Part shown: positions 27,440 through 35,319 of the stretch, piece by piece | Numbering within the stretch: position 1 is the first letter of the stretch | Layout: each line of letters starts with the position of its first letter | NCBI RefSeq assembly: GCF_004698125.1 | Contig: NZ_ML214298.1 | Location: 1-64,000, forward strand | DNA from: Halosimplex halophilum | GTDB lineage: Archaea; Halobacteriota; Halobacteria; Halobacteriales; Haloarculaceae | Length of the DNA stretch: 64,000 nucleotides | Direction: 5' to 3' | Translations under genes and position numbers: made by a program | Notes under the pieces: model-generated | Databases searched by the model: none | Seen by the model: only the letters and a program-made list of their open reading frames with translations | What the model was told of the DNA's origin: nothing

Positions 27440-27670
27440 ACCCGGGTGAGGACGAATCCGGTATATAAGCCTTCGCGGCAAATTTCACGAGGTGATAGCG
27501 TTCTCCACGACCGTCAAAACATTACCGTTCGCCTACCAGATCGAGCGATCTGTTCGGCGATCGGAGGCGTCTCGGCGGCTCCCGCGGGAGCGGCGACGCC
27601 CGGGTAGCGCGGCGAACCGCTCGGCGGCGTCCCGACAACGGTAAACCGGACGCCCGTGTAGCGGGGGTGA

Positions 27671-29470
27671 ATGACCGAGCCCGCCGGCGACGACCCCGGA
27701 GTCGACGGGGAACTGTCGCGCCCGCCCTCCCGCGCCCGCGGCGAGGGGGAGGTCCACGTCCTCGGTACCGCACACGTCTCCGAGCAGAGCGTCGAGGAGG
27801 TCGAGTCGACCATCGCCGAGCGCAAGCCCGACGTGGTCGCCGTCGAACTCGACGAGGGCCGGTTCCGCCAGCTGCGGGGCGAGACGCCCGACGACATCGA
27901 CCCCGGCGACATGCTCCGGGGCAACACCGTCTTCCAGTTTCTCGCCTACTGGATGCTCTCCTACGTCCAGACCCGCCTGGGCAAGAAACTCGGCGTCGAC
28001 CCGGGCGCCGACATGCTGGCCGCCGTCGAGTCCGCCGAGGAGCACGGCCTCGGCGTCGCGCTGGTCGACCGGGACATCCAGCTGACCGTCCAGCGCTTCT
28101 GGGCGCGGCTCAGCCCCGTCCGGAAGCTCATGCTGCTCGGCAACCTCACGCTCGCCGTCGGCTCGCCCGTCGCCGTCGGCGCCGGCCTGGGCCTCTCCTT
28201 TGGCCTGTTCGCCGGCTTCGCCGTCGCGACGCTGGCCGCGGGGACCCTCGGGTTCGCGAGCGCCGACTTCGTCGCCGCGCTCGGCCCGGGCACGGTCGCG
28301 CTGGCCGGCGGCCTCGTCGGCGGCGCCGTCGCCGGCGTCGTCGTCTGGAGCCTGGTCGAGCCGTGGCTCGCCGAGTGGCTCGAACCCCTGCCGGTCGCCA
28401 ACACCACCTACACCAGGGTCGCGGCCGGCGTCGTCGCCGGCTCGGCGGCCGGCGTCGCGGTCGCCGCGGCCGGCGGTCTGTCCGTCGGCCCGCTCGCCGT
28501 CTCGGGCGAGCAGTTGACCGGGATCGGCGGGTTCGTCCTCCAGACGGGGACCGGCGTCCTCGGCGGGGCGGCCGCCGGCGCGACGCTCGGCGCGGCGGCC
28601 GGCGCGGTCCTCGCGGCGTTCCTGCCCGAGGAGGACGAGCTGGAGGAGATCGACGTCGACGAGCTGACCGACGCGGACGTGGTGACGGCGATGATGGAGG
28701 AGTTCCGCCGGTTCGCTCCCGGGGCGGCCGAGGCGCTCATCGACGAGCGCGACGCGTTCATCGCCCACCGGCTCGTCGCGCTGCGGGAGGCGGGCTACAC
28801 CGTCGTCGCGGTCGTCGGCGCCGGCCACCGCGAGGGCATCGAGGGCTACCTCGCCGACCCGGAGAGCCTGCCGCCGATGGAGTCGCTGGTCGGCGAGACC
28901 TCCGGGTCGAGCCTCACCGGCTACCTCTACAAGGCGGTCGGCTACGCGATGACCGTCGGCTTCCTCGTCTTCTTCGCCCTGCTCGCGCTGGGCGGGGCGA
29001 GCAACGACTTCCTGCTGGAGCTGTTCGTCGCGTGGTTCCTCGTCAACGGGGTCCTGGCGGGCGGGCTGGCGAAACTCGCCGGCGCGACCTGGCCGAGCGC
29101 CCTCGTCGGCGGCGGCGTCGCCTGGCTGACCAGCGTCAACCCGCTGCTGGCGCCCGGCTGGTTCGCCGGCTACGTCGAGCTGCGCTACGTCGACGTGAAC
29201 GTCTCGGACATCTCCCGGCTCAACGAGATCATGGACGACGAGACGGCGCCGGTGAGCGAGATCTTCGCCCGGATGCGCCGGGTGCCGCTGTTCCGGCTGA
29301 TCCTCGTCGCCGGGCTGACCAACGTCGGGAGCATGGTCGCCAGCCTCGTCGTCTTCCCGCTGGTCCTGCCGTACCTCTCGGCCGACATCGGCGGCGTCAG
29401 CGCCATCGGCGGCCTGCTGCTGGAGGGGGCCCGCGACGGCTGGCGGATCGTCTGGGGGGCGGTCGCGTGA
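27671..29470 (+). CDS. TraB/PrgY family protein, C-terminal membrane domain
   Basis: A 599-residue protein. The N-terminal domain has the family motifs VHVLGTAHVSEQSVEEVEST (GTAH), VVAVELDEGRFRQL (ELDxxR), ALVDRDIQLT (DRD) and later VVAVVGAGHREGI (GxGH), which resemble TIKI/TraB proteases and the Enterococcus pheromone-shutdown protein. The rest is a long alanine/glycine/valine-rich membrane region with about eight or nine helices, interrupted by an acidic loop EEDELEEIDVDELTDADV. Haloarchaea commonly encode this protein; its activity there is untested as far as I know. The stop overlaps the GTG of the M50 protease gene (GTGA). Confidence 0.88.
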   Translation: MTEPAGDDPGVDGELSRPPSRARGEGEVHVLGTAHVSEQSVEEVESTIAERKPDVVAVELDEGRFRQLRGETPDDIDPGDMLRGNTVFQFLAYWMLSYVQTRLGKKLGVDPGADMLAAVESAEEHGLGVALVDRDIQLTVQRFWARLSPVRKLMLLGNLTLAVGSPVAVGAGLGLSFGLFAGFAVATLAAGTLGFASADFVAALGPGTVALAGGLVGGAVAGVVVWSLVEPWLAEWLEPLPVANTTYTRVAAGVVAGSAAGVAVAAAGGLSVGPLAVSGEQLTGIGGFVLQTGTGVLGGAAAGATLGAAAGAVLAAFLPEEDELEEIDVDELTDADVVTAMMEEFRRFAPGAAEALIDERDAFIAHRLVALREAGYTVVAVVGAGHREGIEGYLADPESLPPMESLVGETSGSSLTGYLYKAVGYAMTVGFLVFFALLALGGASNDFLLELFVAWFLVNGVLAGGLAKLAGATWPSALVGGGVAWLTSVNPLLAPGWFAGYVELRYVDVNVSDISRLNEIMDDETAPVSEIFARMRRVPLFRLILVAGLTNVGSMVASLVVFPLVLPYLSADIGGVSAIGGLLLEGARDGWRIVWGAVA

Positions 29471-30156
29471 GCCGGCGCGGCGGCGCGGCCGGCCGGCCCG
29501 GTCGCGGCGGTCCCCGTTCCCCGGGCGGCCGCGGCTGGCGCGGCATCTCCTTCAGCCGGCGCGAGCTCCGTGACCTGGGGATCGCGTGGCTCGCACTCGG
29601 CGTCGCGTTCATGCTGTTCATCGACCGGTCGCTCGTCGACGCGGTCGCCCGGGGCTCCGTCGCGCCGTCGACGGTCGGGATCGCGCTGGTCGTCTCGCTT
29701 GCGACCGTCGGCGTCGCCTTCCTGCTGCACGAACTCGCCCACAAGGTCGTCGCCGTCCGCTTCGGCCAGATGGCGGCGTTCAAGGCCGACTACGGGATGC
29801 TGTTCCTGGCCGTGATGTCGGCGCTGGCGGGCTTCCTGTTCGCCGCGCCCGGCGCGGTCGTCCACCGCGGCCGCATCACCGCCCGCGAGAACGGCCTCAT
29901 CGCGCTGGCCGGGCCGGTCACGAACGTCGGCCTCGCCGCCGTCTTCCTGCCGCTGTTCCTGTTCGGTCCCGGTCTCCTCGGGCTGATCGGCCAGCGCGGC
30001 CTCAGCATCAACCTCCTGCTCGCCGGGTTCAACATGATCCCCTTCGGCCCGCTCGACGGCCGGAAGGTCCTCGGCTGGAGCAAGCCGGTGTACGTCGCCG
30101 TCGCGGTCCCGACGGTCCTGCTCGCGCTGTACGCGCTCGTCGGCCTCGGGCTCTGA
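29467..30156 (+). CDS. Membrane M50 (site-2) metalloprotease
   Basis: A 229-residue intramembrane zinc protease. An arginine/glycine-rich start is followed by a helix at about 40-55, then VAFLLHELAHKVVAVRFGQM with the HExxH zinc motif near residue 93, a helix pair, GLIALAGPVTNVGLAAVFLP near 150, and NLLLAGFNMIPFGPLDGRKV which supplies the conserved N-x-x-P-x-x-P-L-D-G third zinc ligand. Family members cleave transmembrane regulators. GTG at 29467 overlaps the TraB stop by four bases, so the two are translated together and probably work together. Confidence 0.9.
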   Translation: MSRRGGAAGRPGRGGPRSPGGRGWRGISFSRRELRDLGIAWLALGVAFMLFIDRSLVDAVARGSVAPSTVGIALVVSLATVGVAFLLHELAHKVVAVRFGQMAAFKADYGMLFLAVMSALAGFLFAAPGAVVHRGRITARENGLIALAGPVTNVGLAAVFLPLFLFGPGLLGLIGQRGLSINLLLAGFNMIPFGPLDGRKVLGWSKPVYVAVAVPTVLLALYALVGLGL

Positions 30157-30261
30157 GCGGGCAGACCTGCTGTTCCGGCCGCCCCGGCGGGCGACAGCCG
30201 TCTCCGCGACCGATGGTCGCCGGCGGCCAACCCACTTCCGCCCGGCGCCCGTAGCGTCGTC

Positions 30262-30669
30262 ATGGCCCAGTCAGTCCCCGAGGCGGTCGAGGACCTGCTG
30301 ACCGGCGACCCGGTCGCGGCCCACCTCGCGACCTGCAGCGACGGGCGCCCTCACGCGGCGCCGGTGTGGTTCCGCTACGAGCCGGCCGACGGCGACGACC
30401 GTCCCGTGATCGAAGTGATGACCACCGGGCGAAAGCTCGCCAACGTCCGCGAGAACCCGCGGGTGGCCCTCTCGATCCAGGAGAGCGAGGCGGGCCACCC
30501 CGAGTGGACGGTCACCGTCCGCGGCACCGCGTCGGTCGTCGAGGACGACGAGCAGAACCGCGAGGCAAACCGCCGGATCAACCGCCGCTACGGCGCCGAC
30601 CCCGACGACTGGTCGGACAACACCCTCGTCCGGATCGCCGTCGGGTCGGCCTCCCACACGACGTACTGA
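30262..30669 (+). CDS. Pyridoxamine 5'-phosphate oxidase-like split-barrel protein
   Basis: A 135-residue FMN- or F420-binding split barrel. Visible: VAAHLATCSDGRPHAAPVWF at residues 18-37, the strand VIEVMTTGRKLANVRENPRV and VALSIQE, and WTVTVRGTASVVED. These match PPOX-class F420-dependent or FMN-dependent small oxidoreductases of haloarchaea. The substrate is unknown. It is a single-gene unit ahead of structured repeat copy A. Confidence 0.88.
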   Translation: MAQSVPEAVEDLLTGDPVAAHLATCSDGRPHAAPVWFRYEPADGDDRPVIEVMTTGRKLANVRENPRVALSIQESEAGHPEWTVTVRGTASVVEDDEQNREANRRINRRYGADPDDWSDNTLVRIAVGSASHTTY

Positions 30670-30800
30670 CACCGCGCTCACCCCTCCACCGCGAACGCGG
30701 ACGATTCCGCCACCGCGAGCGGCTGGCCGGAACCCGTCGCTCTGCGGAGGTGGCGTGGGTCGCGGTGGCGATGCGGTCGGGAAGGCGGAGTGGATGCGGT

Positions 30801-31150
30801 CGGCGCGCGCTGGAGCGCGCTCTCGTGCGCGCGACCGTAGCCGCGCGAGGGATGAGCACCGCAGCCTGCGAGGAGCGCAAGAGGCTGGGGAGGTATGAGG
30901 CCCCCTGTGGTGCTGTGCGGATGCAGTGCTGTCCTGGTGGACTGAAAGGGCGAGGCGCGCTCGCGTTCATGTAGTCGTCTGAGCGGGCCACTATCCGCGC
31001 GGTGCGAGGCGCTGCGCGCCTCGAAGCGAACGGCTCTGCCGTGAGCGGGCGGTGCGGAGAGCGCGGATATCCCGCCTCAGCGACCGCGAGCGCGTCGAGG
31101 GCTTTCAGCGCCTGCCGTCGAGTGCGGTCGCTCCAATTCCTAGCGAGCGG
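30801..31150 (+). repeat. Structured repeat element, family 2, copy A
   Basis: Occupies most of the 520-base gap before the Vms1-like gene; no ORF is credible. Conserved blocks shared with copies B and C are GCGCGCTGGAGCGCGC, GATGAGCACCGCAG, AGGCTGGGGAGG, GACTGAAAGGGCGAGGCGCG, the stem CTGAGCGGG/CCCGC-CTCAG, CGACCGCGAGCGCG and a GGCTTTCAGCGCCTG tail. The apex of the stem is expanded here by several small hairpins. Transposase genes and obvious terminal repeats are absent. Confidence 0.75.
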
Positions 31151-31190
31151 ACCCTGTAGTTTTAACCGGCCGCGGCGTCCCCATCCGGTG

Positions 31191-32090
31191 ATGCTGGACC
31201 GGGTGCTCGGCCGCGCGGAACTCAAAGAGCGCATCGCGGAACTCGAAGACGAGCTCGACAGCCGCGAGCAGCAGCTGGAGGCCGAGCAGCGGCGGCGGGC
31301 CGACGCCGTCAGCGACCGCCAGGCGGCAGAGGAGCGGGTCAACCGCCTCGAAGACCGCATCGCGGAACTCGAAGGGGAGGTCGAGCGGCTGCGCGACGGC
31401 CAGGCCGGTGCCGACCGGGCGTTCGCCGCCGAGGAGACGCTGCGCGACGGCCGGCTCCGGGCGGTCCTCGACCGGCTGGAGTCCGTCGAGACCGACCCCG
31501 AGGGCGCGTTCACCGCCTACGTCCCCGACGGCCACGACCTCCCGGAGCCCGTCCGCGAGGCGTTCGGCGACCGCGCGGCGCTGGTGGGCCGCGCTGCTCC
31601 CTGTCTCGCCGTCACCGACGACGCCGCCCTCGTCGGCGCCTGCCTCTCCGTGCCGGACCCGCCCGAGCCGTTCACCGAGTGGGGCGACGCCTTCGCCGTT
31701 GACCGGTCGTGGTTCGAGCCGACGGGCTCGTTCACGTTCGCCCTCGTGCGCTCCGATCTGTTCGCCATGGGCGAGTACGACGGCGACGAGCGGGTCGCCT
31801 TCCAGGGGTTCGACTCCGAGCTGAAGAGCAAACACTCCAAGGGCGGCTACTCGCAGGCGCGCTTCGAGCGGCTGCGCGACGAGCAGATCGAGAACCACCT
31901 CGACCGCTGTCGGGTGGCGCTGGAGGAAGCCGACACCGACCGGCTGTACGTCGTCGGCGAGCGGACGGTGCTCGACGAGTTCGAGGAGATGGCCGACGGC
32001 GTTTCGTCGGTGAGCGCCTCCGGCGACCCCGAGCCCGCCCTGGAGTCGGCGTTTCGCGAGTTCTGGCAGGTACAGTTGCGAGCGTTGTAG
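31191..32090 (+). CDS. Vms1/Ankzf1-like peptidyl-tRNA hydrolase
   Basis: A 299-residue protein. Residues about 1-75 are a charged coiled coil (ELKERIAELEDELDSREQQL and on). The remainder is an eRF1-like VLRF1 domain with ALVRSDLFAMGEYDGDERVA and the signature SKHSKGGYSQARFERLRDEQ, which corresponds to the GGQ-like loop of Vms1. Eukaryotic Vms1 frees nascent chains from stalled 60S ribosomes by cutting the tRNA. A ribosome-rescue role here is an inference from the family; the glutamine is two residues later than in the eukaryotic GGQ. A TTTTAACC box is about 30 bases upstream. Confidence 0.82.
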   Translation: MLDRVLGRAELKERIAELEDELDSREQQLEAEQRRRADAVSDRQAAEERVNRLEDRIAELEGEVERLRDGQAGADRAFAAEETLRDGRLRAVLDRLESVETDPEGAFTAYVPDGHDLPEPVREAFGDRAALVGRAAPCLAVTDDAALVGACLSVPDPPEPFTEWGDAFAVDRSWFEPTGSFTFALVRSDLFAMGEYDGDERVAFQGFDSELKSKHSKGGYSQARFERLRDEQIENHLDRCRVALEEADTDRLYVVGERTVLDEFEEMADGVSSVSASGDPEPALESAFREFWQVQLRAL

Positions 32091-32107
32091 AATGTGACGG
32101 AGCGGGA

Positions 32108-32525
32108 ATCGGAACTACTGCGAGTATCACGACCGCGAGCAGCGTGACCCTCCGTAGCGACCGTAACCGACCGCACCGCCGGCCCGATCGTAGTGCAAGA
32201 CAGCGTGAAAGCCCCCGTCCGCTCCGGTCGAGGGCCTCGCTGCGCTCCTCGACTCGCTCCGCTCGTCTGCGGTGCTTACTTCGGCCGTCTTCCCGGAGCG
32301 GCCGGCCCCTTTCATTCCCGCCCGCATCGGCTGACCGGTCAGCCGATGCGGGCGGGAATGAAAGGGGCGACGCGTTCGGCGAACCCGGGCGACGCTAGCA
32401 CGCGACCGAAGGGAGCGCGCGCAGCGAGCCCCGGGAGCCGAACGCGTCGGGGCTTTCACGCTGTTCGCGGTCACGATCGAGCCTGCGGTGCGGTCGGTTG
32501 CTGGGGCTGTGATCGCGGTTCCGAC
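32108..32525. repeat. Fold-back repeat element, family 1, copy 2
   Basis: Non-coding, filling the gap before dgcN. The inner ends CAGCGTGAAAGCCCCC (32201-32216) and GGGGCTTTCACGCTG (32458-32463 on) match copy 1. Outer parts also pair (ACCGACCGCACCGC near 32168 with GCGGTGCGGTCGGT near 32486). At the centre, 32306-32367 is a perfect 62-base palindrome with no spacer. The arms of both copies contain the same CCCCTTTCATTCCCGCCCGC. Confidence 0.8.
32306..32367. repeat. Perfect 62-bp palindrome (centre of fold-back copy 2)
   Basis: Left arm 32306-32336 and right arm 32337-32367 are exact reverse complements with no loop. The dyad axis lies in CTGACC|GGTCAG. Such a sequence could extrude as a cruciform or form a long hairpin in RNA. 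Confidence 0.9.
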
Positions 32526-32573
32526 ACTTCGATCCACCGTGCGATTAAATCACGCGAACACGAACACTCGTCC

Positions 32574-33596
32574 ATGCGCGTCGCGATCCTGGCCCACGAG
32601 CAGTTCCCCGAGCGGGCGAAGACGGCCGTCGGGATCCTGCGGTACGGCGACGACGAGGTGGTCGCGGTGCTCGACCGGACCCGCGCCGGCGAGCGCGTCC
32701 GCGACCACGTCCCGGACGTGCAGGACGCCCCCATCGTCGAGGGTATCGACGCGGTCGGCGAGCCCATCGACGCGCTCGTGGTCGGGATCGCGCCCATCGG
32801 CGGCGGCTTCGACGCGACCTGGCGGCCGGACGTGCGCGGGGCGCTCGAACAGGGCGCCGACGTGGTCGCCGGCCTCCACTACTTCCTCGCCGACGACGAG
32901 GAGTTCGCCCGCCTCGCCGACGAACACGGCGCCGAGATCCGCGACCTGCGCCGGCCGCCCGACGACCTGACCGTCAGCGACGGGACTGCGAGCGAGGTCG
33001 ACGCCGACGTGATACTGACGGTGGGCACCGACTGCTCGTCGGGGAAGATGACGACCACCTTCGAGCTGGCCGAGGCAGCCCGCGAGCGCGGCGTCGACGC
33101 CGGCGTCGTCCCCACGGGGCAGACGGGGATCGCCATCGAGAACTACGGGATCGCCGTGGACCGGGTCGTCTCCGACTTCGCCGCCGGCGCGGTCGAGCGG
33201 ATGGTCGAGGAACGGGCCGCCGAGTTCGACGTACTCTTTGTCGAAGGACAGGGCGCAATCGCCCACCCGGCCTACTCCGGGGTGACCACGAGCATTCTCC
33301 ACGGTGCGATGCCCGACCGGCTCGTCCTGTGTCACGTCGCCGGCCGCGACGCCGTCCACGGGTACGAGCACGTCCCGATCCCACCACCGGGGGAGTACGC
33401 CGCGCTCTACGAGTCGCTGGCCGACCCCGTCGCGCCCGCGGAGGTAGTCGCCGGCGCGCTCAACACCCAGGACCTCGACGACGACGCGGCCGGCGCAGCC
33501 GTCGAGGACTACGCCGCCGCCATCGACGCGCCCGCGACCGACCCCGTCCGCTTCGACGCGGGCGAAATTCTGCCGGCGGTCCTCGGGGAGGACTGA
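32574..33596 (+). CDS. dgcN: DgcN-like D-glutamate N-acetyltransferase (DUF1611)
   Basis: A 340-residue DUF1611 protein. The N-terminal Rossmann-like half (MRVAILAHEQFPERAKTAVG, LVVGIAPIGGGF) is followed by a P-loop-like half, ILTVGTDCSSGKMTTTFELA, and by VVPTGQTGIAIENYGIAVDR and LFVEGQGAIAHPAYSGVTTS. In marine bacteria and some haloarchaea, DgcN acetylates D-glutamate, and DgcA racemises the N-acetyl product toward L-glutamate. The adjacent enolase-superfamily gene supports that assignment. A GATTAAAT box 25-30 bases upstream of the ATG suggests a leaderless transcript. Assignment rests on family and context. Confidence 0.82.
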   Translation: MRVAILAHEQFPERAKTAVGILRYGDDEVVAVLDRTRAGERVRDHVPDVQDAPIVEGIDAVGEPIDALVVGIAPIGGGFDATWRPDVRGALEQGADVVAGLHYFLADDEEFARLADEHGAEIRDLRRPPDDLTVSDGTASEVDADVILTVGTDCSSGKMTTTFELAEAARERGVDAGVVPTGQTGIAIENYGIAVDRVVSDFAAGAVERMVEERAAEFDVLFVEGQGAIAHPAYSGVTTSILHGAMPDRLVLCHVAGRDAVHGYEHVPIPPPGEYAALYESLADPVAPAEVVAGALNTQDLDDDAAGAAVEDYAAAIDAPATDPVRFDAGEILPAVLGED

Positions 33597-33598
33597 AG

Positions 33599-34678
33599 AT
33601 GTCGCCGAACGGCGCCGACGACGATACCGGCGACGCCGACCTCACGACCGAATTCGAACGGCGCTCTCTCCCGCTCGCCGACCCGTTCACCATCGCCCGC
33701 GGCACGACCGAGACGGCCGAGAACGTCCTCGTCCGGATTTCCGACGGCACACACGAGGGGGTCGGCGCCGCCGCGCCCTCGACCTACTACGGCGAGACGC
33801 CCGCGACCGTCGAGGCGGTCCTGCCGGCCCTCCTCGAAGTCGTCGAAGACGTGGGCGACCCCCACGCGAGCCAGCGGGTCGACCGCGAGCTGCGCGAGCG
33901 CGTCGGGCGCAACCCCGCCGCCCGCGCCGCGGTCGACACCGCCATCGCCGACCTGGCCGCCAAACGCCTTGGCGTCCCCCTGTATCGGCAGTGGGGCCTC
34001 GACCCCGCGGCGGCACCGACCTCCTCGTTCTCCATCGGCCTCGCGGACCCCGACGAGACCCGCCGACGAGCCGAACGCGCGGTCGCCGAGGGGTACTCGA
34101 TCCTCAAGGTGAAACTAGGGGCGGGCCGCACGGCCGAGCGCCTGGCGGCCGTCCGCGAGGACGCGCCCGACGCGACGATCCGCGTGGACGCCAACGCGGC
34201 CTGGACGCCCGCCGAGGCCGTCGCCAGGTCCGAGATCCTCGCCGACCACGGCGTCGAGTTCGTCGAACAGCCGGTCCCCGCCGACGACGTTGCTGGACTC
34301 CGCCGCGTCCGCGACCGGGGCGCCGTCCCCGTCGCGGCCGACGAGTCCGTCGAGACCGCGGCGGACGCCGCCCGGGTGGCCGACGCCGTCGACATCGTCG
34401 TCGCGAAGCTCCAGAAGTGCGGCAGTCTGCGCGAGACGCGCCGGGTGGCGGAAGTCGCACACGCCCACGGCTGCGAGGCGATGGTCGGGTGCATGGTCGC
34501 CTCGAACGCCACCATCGCGGCCAGCGCCCACCTCGCGCCGCTGTTCGACTACGCGGACCTGGACGGGTCGCTGCTGCTCGACTCGGACCCCTTCGACGGC
34601 GTGCCGATGCCCGGCGGCGAGATCGACCTCGCGGCTGTCGAGCGTGCGGGAACCGGCGCGGCCGAAACGAGCGAGTGA
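33599..34678 (+). CDS. dgcA: DgcA-like N-acyl-amino-acid racemase (enolase superfamily)
   Basis: A 359-residue mandelate racemase/muconate lactonizing type enzyme. Catalytic elements seen: the KxK base pair in YSILKVKLGAGRTAERL, metal ligands in IRVDANAAWTPAEA, EFVEQPVPADDVAG and VAADESVETA, and the opposite-face lysine in VAKLQKCGSLRE. These fit the dipeptide-epimerase / N-acyl amino acid racemase branch. It starts 3 bases after the dgcN stop, so the two form an operon; together they would convert D-glutamate to N-acetyl-L-glutamate. An L-Ala-D/L-Glu epimerase function is the main alternative. Confidence 0.85.
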   Translation: MSPNGADDDTGDADLTTEFERRSLPLADPFTIARGTTETAENVLVRISDGTHEGVGAAAPSTYYGETPATVEAVLPALLEVVEDVGDPHASQRVDRELRERVGRNPAARAAVDTAIADLAAKRLGVPLYRQWGLDPAAAPTSSFSIGLADPDETRRRAERAVAEGYSILKVKLGAGRTAERLAAVREDAPDATIRVDANAAWTPAEAVARSEILADHGVEFVEQPVPADDVAGLRRVRDRGAVPVAADESVETAADAARVADAVDIVVAKLQKCGSLRETRRVAEVAHAHGCEAMVGCMVASNATIAASAHLAPLFDYADLDGSLLLDSDPFDGVPMPGGEIDLAAVERAGTGAAETSE

Positions 34679-34694
34679 CCGGTCGAAGCACCGC

Positions 34695-35168
34695 CTACAG
34701 CCGGTCGACGGTCGCGGCGTAGACGCCGCCGAGCACCAGCCCGTAGACGGCGTGCCACAAAAGCGACGGGACGGCGAAGTTCGGGAACGGCGGCGACGCC
34801 GGCGACCCCACCGCGTCGAGCCACAGGGGCATCACGAGCGCGGCCAGCACGGCCCACGTCAGGACGCCCCAGGCGACTCCGGCGCCGACCTGCTCGCCGG
34901 GCGAATCGAGGTCGAGCGCGCCGACGATGGCCGCGAAGACCACGCCCAGCACGGCGCCGTGGGAGGCGTGGACGAACCGCCCCGCGGCGCCGCTGGGCGG
35001 CGGCGCCAGCGCGTACAGCGACGGGATCGCCACCGCGATCGTGGGCTCGTTCATCGCCACTATCAGCGCGCCCATCGCCAGCGCGCCGAGTATCCCGCCG
35101 ACGACGCCGGCCTGCCAGGAGTCGTTCGCGTGCGGTTCCTCCGTCGCAGCCTCGGTCGCTGTCGACAT
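34695..35168 (-). CDS. Four-helix membrane protein of unknown function
   Basis: A 157-residue protein: acidic start MSTATEAATEEPHANDSWQA, then helices at about 21-40, 65-85, 95-115 and 135-152. The regular GxxxG-rich helices (VVGGILGALAMGALIVAM) and HASHGAVLGVVFAAIVGALD are like a haloarchaeal family that databases sometimes label as histidine kinase, though no kinase motifs are present. The ATG at 35168 is selected because the upstream frame is not protein-like. It converges with dgcA. Confidence 0.7.
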   Translation of the reverse strand: MSTATEAATEEPHANDSWQAGVVGGILGALAMGALIVAMNEPTIAVAIPSLYALAPPPSGAAGRFVHASHGAVLGVVFAAIVGALDLDSPGEQVGAGVAWGVLTWAVLAALVMPLWLDAVGSPASPPFPNFAVPSLLWHAVYGLVLGGVYAATVDRL

Positions 35169-35319
35169 GGTCGAGCGGACTCGCGGAGGACGAATGAAGT
35201 CGACTCGGCAGTGTGTCCGTGGCGTCACGACGCACGCCGGCGGTACGGTTATGTGGGGCAACGATCCCGCGGGGGACTCGCAGCGGACCCGCAACGACGT
35301 GTGACCGACCGCCGACTCC

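Noticed and set aside
23031-27488. 1485-codon minus-strand ORF covering the AI-2E and transducer genes
   Set aside because: Shadow frame of the real transducer and antisense to the AI-2E gene; composition is arginine/glycine-rich, typical of off-frame translation in GC-rich DNA.
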